43,216 nucleotides of DNA from Acidobacteriaceae bacterium (GTDB taxonomy: Bacteria; Acidobacteriota; Terriglobia; Terriglobales; Acidobacteriaceae), in the NCBI GenBank assembly GCA_003168355.1, contig PMSQ01000085.1, positions 613 to 43,828 on the forward strand. Reading direction: 5' to 3'. The notes under the pieces are model-generated. The model did no database searches. It worked only from the letters and a program-made list of their open reading frames with translations, and was not told the origin of the DNA. Each line of letters starts with the position of its first letter. Position 1 is the stretch's first letter. Shown one piece after another: positions 18,084 through 25,791 of the stretch. The position numbers and the translations under genes are program-made.

Positions 18084-18962
18084 ATGAAACATCTGCTTCT
18101 CATAGTTGCGCGGACGTCTGCATTGGCTATGTGTCTCTGGCGTGAGCCTTCGGCTGCGGCCCAGGCAGCCGCGCAAGCTTCTTCACAATCCGCCGCAAGC
18201 CCCCCCTCAACACCCGGGGCTACGCAAAATGTTCTGGGAAACGATCAGGAAAATGCACGCAAGGCGCGTGCGCTCCTTGATCAGGCGATCAAGGCCCTCG
18301 GCGGTCAGGCCTATCTAGACATTCACGATCTGCAGGAGCAGGGCCGCACTTACAGCTTTTATCACGGGCGCCCGTCGAGCAACGGCGTTTTCTTCTGGCG
18401 CTTCGTGGAGTTTCCCGATAAGGAGCGCTTCGAGGTCACCCCGCAGCGCGATGTGGCCTACGTCTACGCCGGCAACAAAGGGTACGAGGTCACCTACAAG
18501 GGACCGCGTGAAGTGGAAAAGAAGGACCTCGAAGACTACCTGCGCCATCGCAGGTTGTCCTTAGAGGCGATGTTGCGCATCTGGATCAACGACCCCAGCG
18601 TGGCCCTTTTCTATGACGGCGATGCCCTCGCCGGCAGCCTTGCCGCGCAGAAGGTCACGCTGATCAATGCGAAGAACGAGGCGGTGAGCCTCTACTTCGA
18701 TGCCGATACGCATCTGCCCATCAGGAAGAGCTATTCCTGGCGCGATCCGGTCGACAAACAGCGCAACCTGGAGGAAGAGAGCTACGACAATTACCGTCCG
18801 GTGCAGGGAATCATGACGCCCTACGGCTTCACCCGCTACTACAACGGGGATATGCAAACCGAGCGTTTCATCAACTCGATCAACTTCAATCAGAGTCTCA
18901 ACCCAGCGATGTTCGATCCCAATTCCGGCTACAATCCCAACAAACAGCCCGGCAAGCATTAA
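18084..18962 (+). CDS. Secreted protein of unknown function, LolA-fold-like
   Basis: The 292-residue protein has an N-terminal signal peptide (MKHLLLIVARTSALAMCLW... ending SAAAQA), an Ala/Ser/Pro-rich linker and then a domain beginning with a helix (ARALLDQAIKALGG). A run of beta-strand-like segments follows: GRTYSFYHG, RFEVTPQRDVAYVYAGNKGYEV, KVTLINAKNEAVSLYFDADTHLPIRK. This order resembles acidobacterial proteins of the LolA/LolB-like outer-membrane lipoprotein-sorting fold, based on pattern memory rather than a search. No catalytic residues are visible. A periplasmic or outer-membrane location is likely. It precedes lpxC on the same strand, with a gap of about 200 bp. Confidence 0.65.
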   Translation: MKHLLLIVARTSALAMCLWREPSAAAQAAAQASSQSAASPPSTPGATQNVLGNDQENARKARALLDQAIKALGGQAYLDIHDLQEQGRTYSFYHGRPSSNGVFFWRFVEFPDKERFEVTPQRDVAYVYAGNKGYEVTYKGPREVEKKDLEDYLRHRRLSLEAMLRIWINDPSVALFYDGDALAGSLAAQKVTLINAKNEAVSLYFDADTHLPIRKSYSWRDPVDKQRNLEEESYDNYRPVQGIMTPYGFTRYYNGDMQTERFINSINFNQSLNPAMFDPNSGYNPNKQPGKH

Positions 18963-19090
18963 CCACTCCCCGGCTGGCCGGCGGCAAAGCAATCCTGACA
19001 TAACTTACTGACACACCTTTGTTTAACGGCGGTCCAATCCTGCTGGCAACCCAGTGACCAACTCGGTTCATGATTGACGTTACTTTACGT

Positions 19091-19112
19091 ACTGTGGCTT
19101 TTTTACCACAGT
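19091..19112 (+). promoter_or_regulatory. Small inverted repeat upstream of lpxC
   Basis: ACTGTGG (19091-19097) and CCACAGT (19106-19112) form a perfect 7-bp inverted repeat around an 8-nt, T-rich loop, about 58 bp before the chosen lpxC start. It could be an operator or an RNA hairpin in the lpxC leader. Nothing else supports a specific regulator. Confidence 0.3.
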
Positions 19113-19169
19113 CAGAATCCCGTCTCCGGCTGTAATCTATTCATTCATCTGGACATACATAGCCAGCTT

Positions 19170-20081
19170 TTGACCCAAGAGCAGACAATCCGCTCAGCTG
19201 TGGAATGCGGTGGAGTCGGACTGCATAGTGGTGCGCCGGTCTGCGTGCGAATTCTTCCTGCCCCGCCCGCCACAGGCATAGTCTTTCGCCGCATCGACTT
19301 GGATGGTTTTGAGATAGAGGCCATCAGTCGCAATGTAGCCCGCGTCAGCTATGCCACCAGCCTGATGAAAAAGGGCGTTCTCATCTCCACCACCGAGCAC
19401 CTGCTCTCTGCGTTTGTCGGCTTGGGAGTGGATAATGCCATCGTGGAACTGGACAACCTCGAACTTCCCATTCTGGATGGCAGCGCGCTGCCATTCGTGG
19501 AGCTGATCCAGAAGGCCGGCATCCGCAAACAGCGCCGCCCGCGCAAGTATCTGAAAATTCTTCGTGAAGTGGAAATGCGCGAGGGCAACAAATTCATCTC
19601 GGTCCATCCCGCGGACAGTTATTCCGTCTCTTACTCCATCAATTTTCCCCACCCGCTAATCGGAAAAGAAACATTGCAGGTGGAGCTTGTCAACGGCAGT
19701 TACCTGCGGCACATCGCCGCTGCCCGCACCTTCGGTTCGCGCGCGGAAGAGAAAGCCATGCGCAACATGGGATTGATCCGCGGAGCGTCCCGGGAGAACT
19801 GCATCGTGCTCACGCGCGAAGGAATCGAAAACGGCCCACTCCGCTTCCCCGACGAGTTTGTGAGGCACAAAGTATTGGATCTGGTTGGAGATCTAGCGCT
19901 GCTGGGCAAACCGATCCTCGGCAAGATCGTCGCCGATCGCGCCGGTCACGCCATGCACACCGCGCTCGTTTCCCGCATCCTGCGCGACAAAACGCTGTGG
20001 GCGGAAGTCACGCTGCCAGAGCAACAGCACGACAGCGTGAACTCTTACAGCGCGCACGCCGCGGTTGGATCATCGCTCTAA
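19170..20081 (+). CDS. lpxC: UDP-3-O-acyl-N-acetylglucosamine deacetylase
   Basis: LpxC is the zinc deacetylase that commits UDP-3-O-acyl-GlcNAc to lipid A synthesis in the cytoplasm. The family start QTIRSAVECGGVGLHSG is followed by the zinc ligands in STTEHLLSA (His77) and RHKVLDLVGD (His233, Asp237). The catalytic His260 is in RAGH. The start is taken as TTG at 19170, giving 303 residues, close to the E. coli protein (305). The frame extends upstream to a TTG at 19074, but that extension is hydrophobic and unlike LpxC. The gene shows that the organism makes lipid A-containing lipopolysaccharide. Confidence 0.93.
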   Translation: MTQEQTIRSAVECGGVGLHSGAPVCVRILPAPPATGIVFRRIDLDGFEIEAISRNVARVSYATSLMKKGVLISTTEHLLSAFVGLGVDNAIVELDNLELPILDGSALPFVELIQKAGIRKQRRPRKYLKILREVEMREGNKFISVHPADSYSVSYSINFPHPLIGKETLQVELVNGSYLRHIAAARTFGSRAEEKAMRNMGLIRGASRENCIVLTREGIENGPLRFPDEFVRHKVLDLVGDLALLGKPILGKIVADRAGHAMHTALVSRILRDKTLWAEVTLPEQQHDSVNSYSAHAAVGSSL

Positions 20082-20101
20082 CGGTGGTCAGAGCAGCGAG
20101 G

Positions 20102-21345
20102 CTAAGGAGTGATCTCGAAGACTGTGCCGAAGCCGCCATTCTCGGTCGTACCATAGAGATTGCCGGCGCCATCGAAGATCAGGCTGGCATACGGATTGCT
20201 CCCGTCCTTAGTGCCCTCGAAATTATGGAGCACTACCTCGGTCCAACCGCCACCCACTTCACGCGATAACTCGAACACGATCCCGTTGCCGTCGCCCCTC
20301 GTTGCAGTGCCGTAGAGATTGCCGGTAGCGTCGAGGATAAGGCTGGAAGCGGGAAGGATGCGTCTGTTCCGAGGCCAAAGCTGTGTAGCACTGTCTCCGT
20401 CCAGCTCCCGCCCGTTCCCGCAGTCAACTCAAACGCCGTGCCATAGTTCCAAAGCCCGCCGCTGAGTGTCGTGCCGTAGAGGTTGCCGGCGCCATCGAAG
20501 ATCAAGCCCGCGTAGGGAGTGGTTCCGTCCCCGCCGTTGCCAAAGTTATACAGCACGTTTTCCGTCCAGTCCTCGCCCCCTGTGGGCGTCAGCTCGAACA
20601 CCATGCCGCAGCCAACGGGATCACACGCCGTGCCGTTGCCTCCAGTTTCCGTGGTGCCATAGAGATTGCCGGAGGCATCGAAGATCAGGCTGCCCAACGG
20701 ATAGTAGCCGTCCGTGCCGTTGTCAGCGAAGCTGTGCAGCACTTGCTCGGTCCAGCCTCCACCCGCTTTGTGACTCAACTCGAACACCACGCCGCCGCCG
20801 TATGCACCTCCGCTCCTCGCGGTGCCGTAAAGATTGCCGGACCCCTCGAAGATCAGGCCGGCTTCGAGAAAATAACCGCCCGTGGAGTCTACGTTGTTGA
20901 AGCTGTGCAGAATCTTCTCGGCCCAGCCCCCGGCAAACTTGGGAGTCAACTCGAACACCACGCCGCCGTTGCGCCCGCCGCCTTGTTCCGTCGTCCCGTA
21001 GAGATTCCCAGAGCCATCGAAAATCAGGTTGGCGTAGGGAGAGTAACCGTCTGTGCCGTTGTTGTTGAAGTTATGCAGAATCTTCTCCGTCCAGCCTCCA
21101 CCCTCGGCGGGCGTCAACTCAAAAACCGCCCCACAGTTATAAGCACCCCCCATCCAGGTCGTGCCATATAGATTCCCTGAGGCGTCCATAATCAGGCTGG
21201 CGAAGGGAGAGTTCCCGTTCTTGCCGTCGAAGACATGCAGCAACTTCTCTTCCTGTGCGACCGCTCGGGTGCCCGCCGCGAGCACGATCACGGCAAAGAT
21301 TACCAACACCGCAGTCAATTCGAGGGAAAGCTTCTTGCTTCGCAT
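20102..21345 (-). pseudogene. Secreted 'GNLYGT' tandem-repeat protein, frameshifted near the 3' end
   Basis: The gene starts at ATG 21345 after AGGAGG with good spacing, and encodes a signal peptide (RSKKLSLELTAVLVIFAVIVL... ending AVAQ). At least six repeats of about 50 residues follow, each with LIFDGSGNLYGTT, GxVFELTP and WTEKILHNF. This is the TIGR03803 'GloVer' type repeat often found in Acidobacteriota; the function is unknown. At about 20345-20361 the frame shifts. The original frame stops at 20233, but continuing in the neighbouring frame restores two more full repeats (SSLILDATGNLYGT, SLIFDGAGNLYGTT) and ends naturally at 20102. One missing base explains this: either a real mutation or a sequencing error. 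Confidence 0.75.
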
Positions 21346-21552
21346 GAGCGATCCTCCTGAGACTTTCAACGCGACGAGTGGTTCCGGACCGGGGCGGGAC
21401 GCTTCAGAAATCTTACCTTCGAAGCAGTAAGAAACTGTGATCCGGCGGAATCTGGAAGTCAATGCGGATACGGGAGGGTCGTGGATGCCAAGAGCTACCG
21501 GCGGACCACAGGATAAATGCAAACCTAAGGTCCGAGATCCCAAGCTCTGCCT

Positions 21553-21825
21553 TCAGTCGGCAGGTTCGCAAGGAGCCTCGCCAATCTCAGAGCTAGGTGC
21601 AGGCTGCTCCGAGAGTAGTCGATCAAGTTCGGCTCGGGTGTGGCTGATAAGCGCCGCCGCGAACTGCCGGGCGGACCGCTGGCGCTCCGCCGACAGGTCC
21701 TTCACCCTCATGTTCAGCAAAGGGATATCTTCCTCAAACCAGCGCAGGGTTTTCTGTACGCGATTGATGCGGTAAGCGGTAGGAAGCATGGCAATGGCTC
21801 TCCAGTTATCCTTCCAGATTGCCAT
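21553..21825 (-). CDS. Small hypothetical protein
   Basis: From the ATG at 21825 this is a 90-residue, mostly helical, charged protein (MAIWKDNWRAIAMLPTAYRINRVQ..., RVKDLSAERQRSARQFAAALI). No family is recognised. The frame extends further upstream to overlap the receiver-PilZ gene, but that part is unlike a protein N-terminus. There is no strong ribosome binding site. It lies 77 bp downstream of the receiver-PilZ gene on the same strand, so the two may share a transcript. Confidence 0.45.
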   Translation of the reverse strand: MAIWKDNWRAIAMLPTAYRINRVQKTLRWFEEDIPLLNMRVKDLSAERQRSARQFAAALISHTRAELDRLLSEQPAPSSEIGEAPCEPAD

Positions 21826-21902
21826 GCGCAGCCGCAGGCACAAGTTACAAAGTGAATACCCTGGTTTGGAATACACGGGATTGAAGCGGCGATCAAACCG
21901 GC

Positions 21903-22628
21903 CTATTGAATCGTTTCGGAGCCTGCCGGCTTTTCTTCGGACCCAGGAAGCGGTTTTTCCATCTGCTCTTTGAGCCATTTGTCGAGGAGATCCAACGAAC
22001 TCTGAGGCACATTGAGAAAGCGCAATCCGACGTGTCCTTTAATGTCGGCCCAGGCTAGCTGCGCTTCCACGTCCAGCGCCTGTTTGGTTCCGGGCAAGGC
22101 GAATTGCAAACGGGGCGTAGCATCCTTGGGGAGCGCTTGGCGCAACATGAGAGCGATGCCACCCTCGCTGACATTCGTGCTCGTGGCTTTCAATTCCTTT
22201 TCGCCAAGCACGACGCGGACCGGCATCTTAACCGGCTGGCGGAAATAACGGCGCCGCTCGCGTTCCATGAAATTCAGCGCTGCATGGAAGCAGCGCGACG
22301 CGTTCAGGGTATTCACGGGCTTTTGCAGAACAAAGTTCACACCCATACCGAAGGCTTCCTGGGTCGTCGTCTTCTTGCCGTTTAGAAGGGCAAAGGTTAC
22401 AGCGCCCCGATTGCTCGGCGTGGCACGCAAGCCTTGCAGAACCTCCAGACCACCGGGCAGGTCATCGCAGTCCACAATGACGGCGTCGAACTTTTCTGAG
22501 ATCAGAATCTCGCTGGCTTTTTTCGCCTCCTGGCAGATTTCGACCGCAATGGCCATCTTCTCCAGTGTGGGGCGAACTACCCGGAACACTTCGGCATCCC
22601 GACTCAAAAGCAGAGACTCCAATGGCAT
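21903..22628 (-). CDS. Receiver-like domain fused to PilZ domain
   Basis: The 241-residue protein has a CheY-like N-terminal half (residues about 1-118) with Asp53 in AVIVDCDD and Lys103 in LQKPV at the usual phosphorylation and switch positions. A PilZ domain (about 124-225) follows. The PilZ c-di-GMP signature is present as RRYFR (Arg126, Arg130) and NVSEGG (Asn152, Ser154, Gly157). It is therefore a likely c-di-GMP effector, possibly also tuned by phosphorylation. No DNA-binding or enzymatic output is seen. The C-terminus is a charged tail. It is the natural downstream partner type for GGDEF/HD-GYP proteins such as the one at 12479-15877, although no direct link is shown. Confidence 0.85.
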   Translation of the reverse strand: MPLESLLLSRDAEVFRVVRPTLEKMAIAVEICQEAKKASEILISEKFDAVIVDCDDLPGGLEVLQGLRATPSNRGAVTFALLNGKKTTTQEAFGMGVNFVLQKPVNTLNASRCFHAALNFMERERRRYFRQPVKMPVRVVLGEKELKATSTNVSEGGIALMLRQALPKDATPRLQFALPGTKQALDVEAQLAWADIKGHVGLRFLNVPQSSLDLLDKWLKEQMEKPLPGSEEKPAGSETIQ

Positions 22629-22792
22629 GCTCTAATTCTAGAGCTGACCGCACCCGCCCAAAAGTAACCAAGGTATCGGAAGCGGTTTGCATCGGAGATA
22701 GCAGCGGGGCGAATCTGTAAGTATCAGGGACAGCGAGAACGAACGGTGTCCGCCTGCTTCAAGTACGGCCGCGTGGGCCGAGAAAGGTTTGG

Positions 22793-23317
22793 TTGAAAAT
22801 CGGCAACCTGAAGCCTGAGAGCGGCTCCCCGGCGACGTCGAAGGTGGTCTATCTTTCTCTCGGATCAAACCTCGGCGATCGCGAGGCGCAACTGCGCGAT
22901 GCTCAATCTCGACTGGGCACGGCGGGGCGAGTGATTACAGAATCGTCATTCTATGAAACCGAGCCCGTGGAGTTCACCCAGCAACCATGGTTCTTGAATT
23001 GTGCAGTCGCGCTCGAAACCAGCCAGACTCCGGAGCGGCTCATGACCTCGATTCTACGAATCGAGGAGGAGATGGGCCGGCGGCGCGTACAGAAAAAGGG
23101 ACCGCGGTCCATTGACATCGACATTCTCCTCTTCGGCGACACCATCATGGATTCTCAGGAAATTACGATTCCGCATCCCTCGATGCACCAGCGCCGCTTC
23201 GTCCTGGAACCTTTGGCCGAAATTGCGCCCAACGCCCGACACCCAGTATTCAAGAAGACAATTCGCGAATTGTGCGATGCGCTGCCGGCAGGGCAGGCCG
23301 TGCAAAAGAAACCTTAG
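22793..23317 (+). CDS. folK: 6-hydroxymethyl-7,8-dihydropterin pyrophosphokinase
   Basis: HPPK transfers pyrophosphate from ATP to 6-hydroxymethyl-dihydropterin in folate synthesis. The 174-residue protein shows the family strings LSLGSNLGDRE, SFYETEPVEF, NCAVAL, the signature GPRSIDIDILLFGD, and the C-terminal IPHPSMHQRRFVLEPLAEIAP. A TTG at 22793 is the best start because AAAGG lies about 5 nt upstream and no ATG precedes the conserved region. It is divergent from the receiver-PilZ gene. No other folate genes are in the window. Confidence 0.93.
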   Translation: MKIGNLKPESGSPATSKVVYLSLGSNLGDREAQLRDAQSRLGTAGRVITESSFYETEPVEFTQQPWFLNCAVALETSQTPERLMTSILRIEEEMGRRRVQKKGPRSIDIDILLFGDTIMDSQEITIPHPSMHQRRFVLEPLAEIAPNARHPVFKKTIRELCDALPAGQAVQKKP

Positions 23318-23412
23318 CCACGGACTAACACGGATCGACGCAGAGGGGACAGCTGTTCCAAGAGTTACCCGACTTCCGGGGTTATCCGTGGCATCCGTGA
23401 AAATCCGTGGCT
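23316..23412. repeat. 97-bp imperfect inverted-repeat element
   Basis: AGCCACGGACTAACACGGAT at 23316-23335 matches the reverse complement of 23393-23412 at 17 of 20 positions. An additional ATCCGTGG lies just inside the right arm. The left arm overlaps the folK stop codon. Such CCACGGAT-type repeats are widespread in environmental genomes. No coding potential. Confidence 0.5.
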
Positions 23413-23420
23413 ACTTTTGC

Positions 23421-24077
23421 CTACGGCACAATGATTCGGCTGCCGGCTTCCTGCGGCGTGACCACGGCTGATTGCTTCTCGGGAAACTGCGCGAAGAGAA
23501 AGTCGATGAAGGCACGCGACTTTGGCCTGCCCGAGGTGCGTCCATGGCCCAGCCGGACCAGAAACACCAGAGCTTTCAGCACATCGGAATCGCGCAGGGT
23601 GGAGTATCCCAACTGCTTTTGCTCGGCCTCGCGATACTGCTTCAGCATCTCTTCCACCTGCGCCGCGGCGGCATGCTGCGCTGCGCCGGTCAACGGCTGC
23701 TCGTAGTGCAGGCCGGAGTTCACCAGGCGCTCATGACTCGTGCACAATGCCGAGATCGCGGCGATCAGGTCGCGATCGCTGAGGCTGCGGTCGGCCTGGG
23801 CCGCCTTGGTCAGGGCGTAGCTCAAACCCATGAGCAGATGCTCGCGCTCGTAGGTGAATTGATCAGAAATCTCAACCTGCAGGAACAACGATGCGCGGTC
23901 GAACTGGTCCGCCGAACGCGGCTTCTCGTGCTCCCGCGCCTGCTGCAGATACGGACAGTCGCTGGGACAATCGAGTGTCACTTCGCGCTGCTCGCCACAG
24001 CACTGCGGGCAGATGCGTCCGTGGACGGCGGGACAGAAGCGTTTCTCCTTGCGAATTTGGCAGATCGCGCAACTCAA
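23421..24077 (-). CDS. Zinc-ribbon-containing protein of unknown function
   Basis: The 218-residue protein has an N-terminal cysteine cluster (CAIC, then CPAVHGRICPQCC, then CPSDCPYL). It resembles a zinc ribbon and is followed by an all-helical region ending in a disordered C-terminus. The start is a TTG at 24077, supported by GAGGAG about 8 nt upstream. An ATG further upstream is out of frame and soon stops. No enzymatic motif is visible. Metal binding is inferred from the Cys spacing; nucleic acid or protein binding would be a guess. Confidence 0.7.
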   Translation of the reverse strand: MSCAICQIRKEKRFCPAVHGRICPQCCGEQREVTLDCPSDCPYLQQAREHEKPRSADQFDRASLFLQVEISDQFTYEREHLLMGLSYALTKAAQADRSLSDRDLIAAISALCTSHERLVNSGLHYEQPLTGAAQHAAAAQVEEMLKQYREAEQKQLGYSTLRDSDVLKALVFLVRLGHGRTSGRPKSRAFIDFLFAQFPEKQSAVVTPQEAGSRIIVP

Positions 24078-24455
24078 ATCGCGGTTCTCCTCTTCAGCAT
24101 TATGGCACTGGACGTGGGCCGCGGCATGGGCAATTCGCAGTTAGCAATTGGCCGGCCATGTGCCACTCGATGAATCTGGCGTGTTGCGGCAGGGCATCAA
24201 CGCACAGTGCTAACTGCCAACTGCAGGCGCGCCGGTGTCGGCAATCAAGTGCGGCCTGCTACCACCGGTACCTGCTCTGGTAGGCGTGTTTGGGCCATTT
24301 CGGGATACACCTTTGCAAATGAGCATGTAAAAATGGCCCTTCTTGCGTGCTATCTGTGCGGAACCCGCGTAGAATGGGGGTGTTTTCCACAGGGCAGTGG
24401 TATAAGATCAGGCCCGCTGGAATTTAAAATTCGAATCTTTCCGAGGAGGAAAAAC
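24078..24455. other. 378-bp gap with small inverted repeat and HU leader
   Basis: No gene is supported here. A 10-bp inverted repeat, GCAGTTAGCA at 24137-24146 and TGCTAACTGC at 24208-24217, encloses about 60 bp. Closer to HU, TATAAG at 24401-24406 could be a -10 box, but no matching -35 is convincing. GAGGAGG at 24443-24449 is the HU ribosome binding site. Confidence 0.4.
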
Positions 24456-24752
24456 ATGGCATCAGGTTTGACCAAGACCCAACTCGTCCGTCATTTGGCC
24501 GAGAAAGTTGAACTTCCCAACAAGACTGTGGCGTTGTTTCTGGAGCAACTGGCCGACGTCGCTGTAAAAGAAACAAAAAAAAACGGTGTGTTCGTTGTGC
24601 CCGGCCTGGGCCGGTTGGTGAAAGCGCATCGCAAGGCCCGCGTAGGACGCAATCCGCAGACCGGCGAGCCCATTCAGATCAAGGCCAAGACCGTGGTGAA
24701 GTTCCGCGTAGCCAAGGCCGCCAAGGACGCGATCGCTCCCAAGAAACCGTAG
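24456..24752 (+). CDS. HU-family DNA-binding protein
   Basis: The 98-residue protein matches the HU/IHF fold. The N-terminal helices are TKTQLVRHLAEKVELPNKTVALFLEQL, and the DNA-binding beta-arm segment is GRLVKAHRKARVGRNPQTGEPIQIKAK, containing the family core GRNPxTGE. HU bends and compacts DNA as a dimer. A lysine/alanine-rich end (AKAAKDAIAPKKP) follows. The length is standard. GAGGAGG sits 6 nt before the ATG, the strongest ribosome binding site in the region, suggesting high expression. A hairpin terminator follows 28 bp after the stop. Confidence 0.93.
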   Translation: MASGLTKTQLVRHLAEKVELPNKTVALFLEQLADVAVKETKKNGVFVVPGLGRLVKAHRKARVGRNPQTGEPIQIKAKTVVKFRVAKAAKDAIAPKKP

Positions 24753-24779
24753 TGGTGCGGTTGTGTGACATCGATTCTG

Positions 24780-24810
24780 AAGGCCGGCTTAGGCCGGCCT
24801 TTGAATTTCT
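24780..24810 (+). terminator. Hairpin terminator after HU
   Basis: AAGGCCGGC (24780-24788) and GCCGGCCTT (24793-24801) form a perfect 9-bp GC-rich stem with a TTAG loop, followed by TGAATTTCT. It lies 28 bp after the HU stop and 25 bp before the next gene. The T tract is short, so termination may be partial. Confidence 0.65.
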
Positions 24811-24834
24811 GCAGGCTTCGCATTTCGCCCGCCT

Positions 24835-25773
24835 ATGCTGAACTGGATCGTAATTGGAATTGGCGATATCGCAACCCGTCGCGTCATTCCCGCGATCCAA
24901 GCCGAACCAAGAAGCCGCCTGTATGGCGTGGTCACGCGCGAACCTGGAAAGGCCGCACCGTACAACGCGCGGGCGTGGACCACCCTCGACGAAGCTCTCT
25001 CCGATCCCGTGGTTCAAGCGGTTTACATCGCGACTCCTGTCTTCCTTCACGCGCCCCAGACAATCCAATCCCTTCGCGCCGGCAAGCATGTGCTGTGCGA
25101 GAAGCCCATGGGCATGAACGAGGCCGAAGCGCGCTCCATGGTGCGGACTGCGGAAGAAACTGGACGCAGCTTCGGAGTGGCCTACTATCGCAGAGCTTAT
25201 CCCAAGGTGCAGCGCGCGAAACAACTGCTCGAAGCGGGAGCGATCGGCAAGCCCATGCTCGCCGAACTCACTTGCCACGAATGGCGCGAGGAAAAGGGAA
25301 GTCATCGCAGTTGGCTGATCGATCCCGCCCAAGCCGGAGGCGGGCCGCTCTACGACATTGCTTCGCACCGCATTGACGTGGCGAACTTCTTATTCGGTCA
25401 ACCCTTGCAAGCAACGGGCTACCTGTCAAATGCAGTGCATCACTATGCCGTGGAAGACAATGCGACTGTGCTGATCGACTATGCGGGTGGAGTGCGGTGC
25501 GTCGTGGATGTGCGCTGGCATTCGAAGGTGAAGCGCGACCAATGCCGCATCCTTGGCACAGAAGGGGAAATGGAGTTGAGTCCGCTGAATGGTCCTGAGT
25601 TGATTTATCCCGGCGGCCGCGAGAGTCTACCAGTCCATGCCAACGTCCATACTCCCATGATCGAAAACTTTGTGGATGCAGTGCTCGGCAAAGCTCCTCT
25701 GCTCGCCAGTGGAGCTGCTTCGTTCTGGACGGACTGGATCACGGAGCGGGCACGGCGGAGCGGCGATGCCTGA
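24835..25773 (+). CDS. Gfo/Idh/MocA family oxidoreductase
   Basis: The 312-residue protein has an N-terminal Rossmann fold (VIGIGDIATRRVIPAI), the family AGKHVLCEKPM motif that holds the catalytic lysine, and a C-terminal alpha/beta domain with GGGPLYDIASHRIDVANFLFG containing the conserved Asp/His. Members oxidise or reduce sugars, inositols and related compounds with NAD(P). The substrate cannot be assigned. The ATG at 24835 begins exactly at the usual N-terminus of the family. It is convergent with the amidohydrolase gene downstream. Confidence 0.9.
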   Translation: MLNWIVIGIGDIATRRVIPAIQAEPRSRLYGVVTREPGKAAPYNARAWTTLDEALSDPVVQAVYIATPVFLHAPQTIQSLRAGKHVLCEKPMGMNEAEARSMVRTAEETGRSFGVAYYRRAYPKVQRAKQLLEAGAIGKPMLAELTCHEWREEKGSHRSWLIDPAQAGGGPLYDIASHRIDVANFLFGQPLQATGYLSNAVHHYAVEDNATVLIDYAGGVRCVVDVRWHSKVKRDQCRILGTEGEMELSPLNGPELIYPGGRESLPVHANVHTPMIENFVDAVLGKAPLLASGAASFWTDWITERARRSGDA

Positions 25774-25791
25774 GGAGCTGTGCCCTGGCCA

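Noticed and set aside
17891-18145. Small open frames reading through the 17.9-kb hairpin (for example LRQAQDRLCAR)
   Set aside because: They are translations of repeat DNA with no ribosome binding site.
19074-19169. Longer LpxC N-terminus from TTG 19074
   Set aside because: The added 32 residues are hydrophobic and unlike LpxC. The start at 19170 gives the normal family length.
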